Part shown: positions 1 to 5,374 of the stretch, one piece after another
Layout: every line of letters starts with the position of its first letter
Numbering within the stretch: the stretch's first letter is position 1
Assembly (NCBI GenBank): GCA_946481425.1
Contig: CAMLNT010000142.1
Span: forward strand, 1 to 6,230
Direction of reading: 5' to 3'
Length of the DNA: 6,230 nt
Origin: an uncultured Brevundimonas sp.
Lineage (GTDB): Bacteria; Pseudomonadota; Alphaproteobacteria; Caulobacterales; Caulobacteraceae
Notes under the pieces: model-generated
What the model was told of the DNA's origin: nothing
What the model saw: only the letters and a program-made list of their open reading frames with translations
Database searches by the model: none
Made by a program: the position numbers and the translations under genes

Positions 1-177
1 GTCCACGTCATGACGCGGCGCATCTTCGACCGGTCATCAGAGCTCCGGCGGCTGTCCGAAGACCATGAGACGAAGGTCCAGCTCTCGGGCGCAGACGAGT
101 TTGCCTACGGCCCGCGCGGCTCGATCCGGCACCCGCGTGATGTTCGCATCCTGCCGGGTTCGCGTGACTTCCACTGA
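1..177 (+). CDS. dnaE2: Error-prone DNA polymerase DnaE2 (ImuC), C-terminal end only
   Basis: Frame 1 is open from the first base to TGA at 175-177, giving the last 58 residues of a protein that begins upstream of the window. It starts VHVMTRRIFDRSSELRRL and ends in LPGSRDFH. From memory, DnaE2 proteins end in this way: a hydrophobic VVHV-type strand, a helix with 'DxS..L..L', a variable Arg/Gly/His/Pro-rich stretch, and a terminal SRDF[HR]. DnaE2 is the catalytic subunit of the ImuA-ImuB-DnaE2 translesion mutasome, which is SOS-induced through LexA in Caulobacter and many other alphaproteobacteria. The polymerase domains are not visible here, so the call rests only on the tail. An internal ATG at 10 is not a credible start. 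The stop lies 2 bases from the stop of the convergent DUF1203 gene. Confidence 0.75.
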   Translation, partial: VHVMTRRIFDRSSELRRLSEDHETKVQLSGADEFAYGPRGSIRHPRDVRILPGSRDFH

Positions 178-179
178 TC

Positions 180-647
180 TCAGGCGCGCTCTGCCCGCGC
201 CGCGAAACAGCCGCGCCTGGCATAGTGCAGATGCACATAGGCGACGTCGTCGCGCGCCAGCATAGGCGTGAGCATCCCTCCCAGCGCAGCGCCCTCGACC
301 ACATCTGCGTCAACCATCCGGTCCGCCGCGTCGAAGGCCCTCACCGACAGAAGCCGGCGCCGGATCGCGTCGGGGACCACATCGACCCCGTCGAACGCGG
401 CCTCGGCGGCCTCGCGCACGAAGATGGCGTGGCGGCTGCGATAGGGCGTGTCCGCCGGCTGGTGCTCATAGTTCAACAGCAGGACGGTCTCGCCCGGCTC
501 GGCGTCGGTCAGCGTGATCCGGCAGGGCGCAGCGTGGGGCTGATCGATCGTTACGCGTTCGACACCGCGCGCGGCCAGCGCAGCCTTATCCAGCCCGAAC
601 AGCGGCGCGAACTCTGACACCGGCAGGCCGGAAATGCGAAAACCCAT
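180..647 (-). CDS. DUF1203 domain-containing protein
   Basis: This 155-residue protein spans the whole DUF1203 family length. It shows the pattern I associate with the family: N-terminal FRISGLP (3-9), PCR at 41-43, DAEPGE (48-53), LLNYEHQP (57-64), YRSRHAIFVRE (69-79), a central VRAFDAADRMVDADVVEG (102-119), and a C-terminal YVHLHYARRGCFAAR (137-151). There is no signal peptide or membrane segment, so it is probably cytoplasmic. The conserved His, Arg, Glu and Cys residues suggest a binding or catalytic site, but no biochemical role is established that I know of. The start is set by ATG at 645-647, with AGGGG (655-659 on the complement) 7 bases upstream. It converges on dnaE2, and may be read with the BA14K-like gene, whose stop is 76 bases upstream. 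Confidence 0.88.
   Translation of the reverse strand: MGFRISGLPVSEFAPLFGLDKAALAARGVERVTIDQPHAAPCRITLTDAEPGETVLLLNYEHQPADTPYRSRHAIFVREAAEAAFDGVDVVPDAIRRRLLSVRAFDAADRMVDADVVEGAALGGMLTPMLARDDVAYVHLHYARRGCFAARAERA
181..219. terminator. Inverted repeats at the convergent dnaE2/DUF1203 junction, possible two-way terminator
   Basis: CAGGCGCG (181-188) is repeated perfectly in inverted orientation as CGCGCCTG (212-219), an 8-bp stem with a 23-base spacer. Part of the left arm, GGCGCG (183-188), can instead pair with CGCGCC (196-201) across a 7-base loop. The structure lies within the last codons of the DUF1203 gene and just past the dnaE2 stop, where a terminator for both would have to be. No T-run follows on either strand, so classical intrinsic termination is doubtful. 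GC-rich coding sequence gives such stems by chance fairly often. Confidence 0.25.
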
Positions 648-723
648 GGACAGACCCCTATTGGCGGAGCGCTATCCATGGGCCTCGTGCGACGCCCGGT
701 CGTCCCGGGTGTTGCTGTCTAAT

Positions 724-1392
724 TCACGAACGTCGGCAGTAGCGACGATAGCCGTCGCTCGACAGGTAGGTCCCGCTCGACCAGTCGAAAGTGTTGTACC
801 GATCGCGGCACCATTCGCGCCACTGACGGTCGTCCCGGTATCGATAGTAGTGATCCCGGTCGTCCAGCGTGCCCAGGATCTGAGCCCCGAGCGCCACACC
901 CAGAACCGTCAGGGCCAGAGCCGCGCCGGAATCATAGCCGCGGTAGGAGCCGCCGTAGCCGTTCCCGTAGTAGCCATTTCCATAGTAGCCGTTGCCGTAA
1001 TAGCTGCCCTGATTGCCGTAATAGCCACCCTGGTTCCCGTAGTAGCCGTTGCCGTAATACGCACCCTGGCCGTAGCCGCCGTAGTAGGGGTACTCGCCGT
1101 ATCGAGCGCTGTCGGCGTAGTACTCATAGACCGAGCCATAGCCGTAGGTGGCGTTGTCGCGCGGATAGTCGCGGCTGTAGTCGTACCGGTAGTCGCCATA
1201 GCGGGTGTCGCGGCGCTGTTGCAGGCGGTTGCGGCAGGCGGCGGCGCTCTCATTCGTATGGCATCGGCGCCAGTCGAAGTCTGAACCTTGGTAGGGCTGG
1301 GAATAGCCGTAGCCATAGCCGTAGGTCTGGGCGGCGGCGGGAGCGGCCGCGGCGGTTGCCGCCACAGCCAGGGAAAGGGCGAGCCAACGCAT
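724..1392 (-). CDS. Secreted Gly/Tyr-rich protein with BA14K-like C-terminus
   Basis: This is a 222-residue exported protein. Residues 1-21 form a signal peptide (short basic start, Leu/Ala core) with likely cleavage after AAA before QTYG. The mature part begins with YG dipeptides and a Cys-containing segment (C44, C53), followed by an Arg/Asp/Tyr-rich stretch. Six YYGN units lie at about residues 112-144. A hydrophobic Gly/Ala stretch follows (about 156-175), then an Arg/Tyr-rich linker and a C-terminal module with WCRDRYNTFDW, SGTYLSSDG and YRRYC (192-219). The C-terminal pattern, Cys-x-x-RY-x(3)-D-x-x-SGTYL-x-x-DG-x-R-x-x-C, matches my memory of the BA14K family (Brucella 14-kDa immunoreactive, lectin-like protein). 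The two Cys pairs (44/53 and 195/218) could form disulfides in the periplasm. The start ATG has GGAGGA 8 bases upstream. Its function is unknown; an envelope or surface role is inferred. Confidence 0.75.
   Translation of the reverse strand: MRWLALSLAVAATAAAAPAAAQTYGYGYGYSQPYQGSDFDWRRCHTNESAAACRNRLQQRRDTRYGDYRYDYSRDYPRDNATYGYGSVYEYYADSARYGEYPYYGGYGQGAYYGNGYYGNQGGYYGNQGSYYGNGYYGNGYYGNGYGGSYRGYDSGAALALTVLGVALGAQILGTLDDRDHYYRYRDDRQWREWCRDRYNTFDWSSGTYLSSDGYRRYCRRS
955..1062 (-). repeat. YYGN tandem peptide repeat inside the BA14K-like gene
   Basis: On the complement, units encoding YYGNG, YYGNQGG and YYGNQGS occur six times in about 108 bases, corresponding to residues 111-146. The DNA units are near-identical (TACTACGGCAAC-like), with 5- and 7-residue periods mixed. 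Such repeats can expand and contract by slippage or recombination. Low-complexity Gly/Tyr/Asn sequence is expected to be flexible or self-associating. No RNA or mobile-element function is suggested. Confidence 0.85.
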
Positions 1393-1403
1393 GATCGAAG
1401 TCC

Positions 1404-1420
1404 TCCAAGACGTTCTTGGA
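1404..1420 (-). promoter_or_regulatory. Hairpin or operator touching the ribosome-binding site of the BA14K-like gene
   Basis: On the complement the sequence reads TCCAAGA-ACG-TCTTGGA, a perfect 7-bp inverted repeat with a 3-base centre, followed directly by GGA. Its 3' arm supplies the first bases of the Shine-Dalgarno GGAGGA (1401-1406 on the plus strand), so an RNA hairpin would compete with ribosome binding. As DNA it is also a 17-bp near-palindrome of operator size. Which of these applies, if either, cannot be told from the sequence. Confidence 0.4.
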
Positions 1421-1454
1421 AGTCGTTAACGCACGTTCGCCCAATCCGCTCCCT

Positions 1455-3266
1455 TCAGCCCTCGCGCGCCTGCTCGGCGGCTATCCACTCGTCGATCCGC
1501 TGTTCCAACACGTCCATCGGCACGGGGCCGCCCAGGAGAATGGCGTCGTGGAAGCGCCGCACGTCGAACCGGTCACCCAGTGTCTCCTCCGCGCGGCGTC
1601 GCAGACGCAGGATGGTCAACTCGCCGACCTTGTAGGCAAGCGCCTGGCCCGGCCAGGAGATGTAGCGCTCCAGTTCCGTCTGGATGTTGTGCTCCGACAA
1701 GGCCGAGTTGTCGCGGAAACAGGCGCGGGCCTCTTCGATATCCCAGCCCATCCAGTGGATGCCGGTGTCGGCCACAAGCCGGCAGGCGCGCCACATCTCG
1801 TAGGACAGACGGCCGAACCGCTCATAGGGCGTCCTGTAGATGCCCATCTCATAGCCGAGGTATTCGGAATAAAGGCCCCAGCCCTCCACAAAGGCCGTCG
1901 CGTCGCCGTTGCGACGAAACCAGGGCAGGTCGCCCAACTCCTGCTGAAGCGCGATCTGAAGGTGATGTCCCGGTACGGCCTCATGGAGTGTCAGGGCGGG
2001 CAGCTCGTAGAGCGCCCGCTGGTTCAGGCTGGAGGTGTTGACCATGTAGCCACCCGCCACGCCGTTGACGTAGCTCCCGGGATTGTATCGACCGGTGGTG
2101 TAGTTGGCCTCGATCTCGCGCGGCACCTCGCGCACTCCATACGGCAGGCGAGGGAGTGTTCCGAAAAGGGCCGGCAGCTGGTCGTCTGCGCGCTTGGCGA
2201 TCTCGCGGGCGTGCATCATCAGCTCATCGCGGGTCGTGGCGTAGAACTGCGGATCGGTGCGCAGGTAGGTCAGGAAATCGGCGAAGGAGCCCGTCCAGCC
2301 GGCAGCCGCCATCTCCTCCTGCATCTGGGCGCGGATCCGCGCGACCTCTGACAGGCCCAGCTGGTGAATCTCGTCCGGCGTCATGTCCGTGGTCGTGTAC
2401 CACCGGGCAGCAAAGGCGTAGGCGTCGCGGCCGCCCGGACGCTGGCCCAGCCCGATGGCGCCGGCCTCCGCAGGGGACGCCGGGACGTATTCGTCGCGCA
2501 TGAAGGCAGCCCAGCGCTGGCGAGCGGGCATGATTTCTTCGGCGATGATGGTCTCCGCGCGCTGACGCAGTGACGCCCAGTCGCTTTCGCTGATCGTTGA
2601 GGGCCGCTCGTCGAACGGCCGCAGCAGGGGGTCGCTCTCGGGCGTCAGGGCGGCGGCGGTGGCCGTCGAAGCCGCCACGCGGTCCGCGATGATCCGCGGC
2701 TGGACCATGCCGGTCTCGATACCTCGCCGGGCGTTCGCCAGGCTGTTGTCATAAAACGTCGCCAAGCCATCCAGCCGCTGGAGCCAGGCGTCGGCATCGG
2801 CGCGCGTCGCGATCCGCGCCGATGAGGCCATGTAGCCGGCGAAGGTTTCCGGCCCGCCTTCGGAATCGAACGCCAGGCGTCCGCCGTCCAGCTCGATCCG
2901 CTCGAGGTCCAGCGCAATCGAACGCGACAGCAGGGCGTGGTTGAGGCGCTCGCTGCTGGACAGGGCAGAGGTGTCCAGCGCCGCCAGCCGGTCTCGGAAG
3001 GCGCCGAGCGGCGAGCGTCGCGCCAGTTCGCCCTCGCGGCTGTTGTCGGGCAGCAGCGCCATGGCGGCGCGATTGCCCTCCGAGCCGGCGGTCAGGGGGT
3101 CAATGCCGCTGGCATAGGCCTCGTAGTCGGCGATGATGTCGGCCAGCTCGCGCGCAGCCTGGGACTGCTCCGCGGCCGGCCCCGGTTGCGCGAGGGCGGG
3201 AACAGCCCATGCGCCTGCCAGAATCGCCGCCGCTGCCGCGCCTGCCGCCCACATCGTCCTGCTCAT
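1455..3266 (-). CDS. Secreted DUF885 family metallopeptidase-like protein
   Basis: This 603-residue protein has the usual full length of DUF885 proteins. Residues 1-26 are a signal peptide (MSRTMW, Ala-rich core, cleavage after ALA before QPGP), so it should be periplasmic or surface-exposed. The metal-site signature HEAVPGHHLQ is at 428-437, followed by FVEGWGLYSEYLG at 459-471, where E461 is the probable further ligand. Other family-like stretches are LFGTLPRLPYGV (367-378), the NYTTGRYNPGSYVNG region (388-402), MWRACRLVADTGIHWMGW (491-508) and SWPGQALAYKVGE (537-549). The family is regarded as zinc-dependent peptidase-like, but I know of no substrate for this member. The ATG at 3264-3266 has a strong AGGAGGG (3272-3278, complement) 5 bases upstream. 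Its stop is 62 bases before the BA14K-like gene, so the two could share a transcript. It is divergent from the antiporter gene. Confidence 0.92.
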   Translation of the reverse strand: MSRTMWAAGAAAAAILAGAWAVPALAQPGPAAEQSQAARELADIIADYEAYASGIDPLTAGSEGNRAAMALLPDNSREGELARRSPLGAFRDRLAALDTSALSSSERLNHALLSRSIALDLERIELDGGRLAFDSEGGPETFAGYMASSARIATRADADAWLQRLDGLATFYDNSLANARRGIETGMVQPRIIADRVAASTATAAALTPESDPLLRPFDERPSTISESDWASLRQRAETIIAEEIMPARQRWAAFMRDEYVPASPAEAGAIGLGQRPGGRDAYAFAARWYTTTDMTPDEIHQLGLSEVARIRAQMQEEMAAAGWTGSFADFLTYLRTDPQFYATTRDELMMHAREIAKRADDQLPALFGTLPRLPYGVREVPREIEANYTTGRYNPGSYVNGVAGGYMVNTSSLNQRALYELPALTLHEAVPGHHLQIALQQELGDLPWFRRNGDATAFVEGWGLYSEYLGYEMGIYRTPYERFGRLSYEMWRACRLVADTGIHWMGWDIEEARACFRDNSALSEHNIQTELERYISWPGQALAYKVGELTILRLRRRAEETLGDRFDVRRFHDAILLGGPVPMDVLEQRIDEWIAAEQAREG

Positions 3267-3344
3267 GCCGTCCCTCCTCGAAGCGCGGGCACGCTACATC
3301 GCGGTCCCGAACCGAGTCGAGGCGCGCGACGACGGTCACGGGCG

Positions 3345-3372
3345 ATGACGAAGTCACGACAATCCCTATATG
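3345..3372 (+). promoter_or_regulatory. Candidate housekeeping promoter of the Kef-type antiporter
   Basis: ATGACG (3345-3350; four of six to TTGACA) and TATATG (3367-3372) are separated by 16 bases. Transcription would begin near 3379, leaving a leader of about 20 bases before the ATG at 3399. That supports the 3399 start over the upstream in-frame ATG at 3345, which would then lie outside the transcript. The -35 overlaps a short inverted repeat TGAC-GAA-GTCA (3346-3356). The match is modest and the region is too short for statistics. Confidence 0.3.
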
Positions 3373-3398
3373 GTCGAGCTCTGACAGGTGAGGCGGGC

Positions 3399-5258
3399 AT
3401 GGCGGACGGCGCGGCAGGACTTGAACTGGGCCATATGGCGGCTCTTCTCGCGGCGGGCGTGGTCGCCGTGCCGGTCTTCAAGAAACTCCAGCTCGGATCG
3501 GTCCTGGGCTATCTGGCGGCCGGTCTAGCCATAGGTCCCTTCGGCGTCGGTCTGTTCCAGGAGCCTGAGACCATCCTCCACGTCGCCGAGTTCGGCGTGG
3601 TCATCTTTCTCTTCATCATTGGTCTGGAGATGCGACCGCGGAGGCTCTGGAGCCTTCGCAAGGAAATCTTCGGCCTGGGCGCGGCTCAGGTGATGGGCGC
3701 GGGCCTGCTCCTGACACTCACGGCGATGGCCGCAGGCCTGTCCGCCCCGGTCGCCTTCATCGCCGCCATGGGTTTCGTCCTGTCATCGACGGCCGTCATC
3801 ATGCAGATGCTCGACGAGCGGAACGAGCTGTCGACGCCCGCAGGCCAGCGGGCTGTGTCGATCCTGCTGCTTGAAGATCTCGCTATTGTCCCCCTGCTGG
3901 CTGTGGTGGCGGTGATCGCGTCCGCGACCGGCGTGGCTGAGGCGGGGCCTCCGCTCTGGCAGACCGTCGGCCTCGCGCTCGGGGCCTTGGCCGTGGTCTT
4001 CCTGGCCGGCCGATACTTCATGAACCCCATCTTCGGCTTCCTGGCGCGCTGGGGCGGACGCGAGGTCATGACTGCGGCCGCCCTGCTGGTCGTCGTCGGC
4101 GCCGCCTGGTTGATGCAGGAGGGCGGACTGTCCATGGCCATGGGCGCCTTCATGGCGGGTGTTCTTCTTTCGGAGTCCACCTTCCGTCATCAGCTGGAAG
4201 CCGACGTGGAGCCGTTCCGCGCCATCCTTCTGGGCCTCTTCTTCCTCAGCGTGGGCATGTCGCTTGATCTGGGCGTCGTTCTTGACGACTGGCGCCTCGT
4301 GGTCGGCGGCGTGATCGCCTTCATGGCCGTAAAGGCTGTGGCGATCTACGGCGTCGCCCGCCTGTTCGGCGCGGACGATCACGAGGCGATCGAGCGATCA
4401 GTCCTCTTTGCGCAAGGCGGGGAGTTCGCTTTCGTCCTCTACAGCGCCGCGCTCGCCGCTGGCGTATTCGACGGCCAGATCTCGGCCGCCGCCACGGCGG
4501 TCGTCATCCTCTCCATGGCCCTCACCCCCGTGACGACCCTGGCAGCCCGGCGATTCTTGCCGCGGCCTGAGGTCTCGCCCGATGACGCCGAGGGTGTCGA
4601 TCGCGCGCACAATCTGCGTGAGCGGGTGCTGATCATCGGCTTCGGCCGCTTCGGCCAGGTGGTGTCCCAGCCGCTGCTCATCCGCGACGTCGACGTGTCG
4701 ATCATCGACAACGAGGTCGAGATGATCCAGGCGGCGGGAAACTTCGGCTTCAAGGTCTACTACGGCGACGGAACCCGGCTCGATGTGCTGAGAGCCTCCG
4801 GGGCCGAGCGGGCCGAGACGATCATCGTGGCTGTCGACAAGCCGGAGGCGGCCGACCGAATTGTGGAACTCGTCCGCGCCGAGTTCCCGCTCACCAAATT
4901 GTTCGTACGCGCGTTCGATCGCGGGCATTCGCTGAGGCTGGTGCAGGCTGGCGTTGAATATCAGCTGCGCGAGACCTTCGAGAGCGCCCTGACTTTCTCA
5001 CATCAGGTTCTGATCGACCTGGGCTTTTCGCAGGAGGAGGCGGCCGAGACGATCGCCGACGTCCGCCGACGCGACGAGTCTCGGTTCGACCTGCAGGTGG
5101 CGGAAGGAAGCGTCACGGCAGGCCGTCATCTGATGCGGGGCAATCTCGCGACGCCGAAGCCGGAACCCTACGTCCGGCCCAGGCGCGAGGGCCTTCCCCT
5201 GAACGAGCAGGCGGCGGAAGCCCTGGACGACGAAGATCGGGCGCACACTCGAGCGTAG
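3399..5258 (+). CDS. KefB/KefC-type monovalent cation:proton antiporter (CPA2) with RCK/TrkA-N domain
   Basis: This 619-residue inner-membrane protein has about twelve hydrophobic segments (about 12-385), then a cytoplasmic Rossmann domain from about 408. Signatures include GYLAAGLAIGP (37-47), the FLFIIGLEM segment (70-78), LLLEDLAIVPLL (156-167, ion-site pair E159-D160), and the regulatory-loop-like HQLEADVEP (264-272) followed by LFFLSVGMSLD. FAQGGEFAFV (337-346) completes the set. The nucleotide-binding domain carries GFGRFGQ (414-420), with an acidic residue at the end of the second strand (D437). The family exchanges K+ (or Na+) for H+, and KefB/KefC are glutathione-gated against electrophiles. 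Here gating by glutathione is not shown. No kefF/kefG-type partner adjoins it. I chose ATG 3399, with AGGTGAGG at 3386-3393, because the frame stays open far upstream only as antisense of the DUF885 gene. Confidence 0.92.
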   Translation: MADGAAGLELGHMAALLAAGVVAVPVFKKLQLGSVLGYLAAGLAIGPFGVGLFQEPETILHVAEFGVVIFLFIIGLEMRPRRLWSLRKEIFGLGAAQVMGAGLLLTLTAMAAGLSAPVAFIAAMGFVLSSTAVIMQMLDERNELSTPAGQRAVSILLLEDLAIVPLLAVVAVIASATGVAEAGPPLWQTVGLALGALAVVFLAGRYFMNPIFGFLARWGGREVMTAAALLVVVGAAWLMQEGGLSMAMGAFMAGVLLSESTFRHQLEADVEPFRAILLGLFFLSVGMSLDLGVVLDDWRLVVGGVIAFMAVKAVAIYGVARLFGADDHEAIERSVLFAQGGEFAFVLYSAALAAGVFDGQISAAATAVVILSMALTPVTTLAARRFLPRPEVSPDDAEGVDRAHNLRERVLIIGFGRFGQVVSQPLLIRDVDVSIIDNEVEMIQAAGNFGFKVYYGDGTRLDVLRASGAERAETIIVAVDKPEAADRIVELVRAEFPLTKLFVRAFDRGHSLRLVQAGVEYQLRETFESALTFSHQVLIDLGFSQEEAAETIADVRRRDESRFDLQVAEGSVTAGRHLMRGNLATPKPEPYVRPRREGLPLNEQAAEALDDEDRAHTRA

Positions 5259-5305
5259 CTCTAATGGCGCTATTCAACCAGAGCGGTGTTGCGGATCGTC
5301 CGAAG

Positions 5306-5330
5306 GGAACACAACCTATCACAATCGGTT
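5306..5330 (+). promoter_or_regulatory. EcfG (general stress sigma)-like promoter
   Basis: GGAAC (5306-5310), a 16-base spacer, and GGTT (5327-5330) match the alphaproteobacterial EcfG/SigT consensus GGAAC-N16/17-cGTT, with one mismatch in the -10 element. Transcription would begin near 5337, about 38 bases before the ATG of the LuxR-type gene at 5375. The position, orientation and spacing all fit, and the site is intergenic. This is a consensus match only. Confidence 0.5.
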
Positions 5331-5374
5331 AGGTCTGATTCATCCCGAGGCTGCGGCCGTGGGGCTGGGTGTTC

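Noticed and set aside
690..716. CCGG-rich hairpin after the BA14K-like gene as a terminator
   Set aside because: Only a 5-bp stem (CCCGG/CCGGG) with no T-run on the minus strand; too weak to call.
634..1284. Long plus-strand open frame rich in Val, Ala and Ile, resembling a membrane protein
   Set aside because: It is antisense to the BA14K-like gene. The hydrophobic runs arise from the complement of Tyr/Gly/Asn repeat codons, and the start lies in a gene with good family matches on the other strand.
1416..2351. 311-codon plus-strand open frame
   Set aside because: It lies antisense within the DUF885 gene, whose motifs and signal peptide are clear. The frame is open because stop codons are rare in GC-rich antisense DNA.
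2937..3398. N-terminal extension of the antiporter reading frame, including ATG at 3345
   Set aside because: The extension overlaps the DUF885 coding region and is not membrane-like. A good Shine-Dalgarno and the first membrane helix support 3399, and the candidate promoter lies between 3345 and 3399.
3783..4382. Minus-strand open frame of 199 codons, rich in His, Asp and Glu
   Set aside because: It is the antisense shadow of the antiporter membrane domain and has no recognisable motif.
5258..5284. GCTCT/AGAGC inverted repeat after the antiporter stop as a terminator
   Set aside because: 5-bp arms with a 17-base loop and no T-run; not supportable.
5314..5334. ACCTA/TAGGT inverted repeat in the EcfG-like promoter spacer as an operator
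   Set aside because: 5-bp arms are expected by chance, and there is no second copy to support a binding site.
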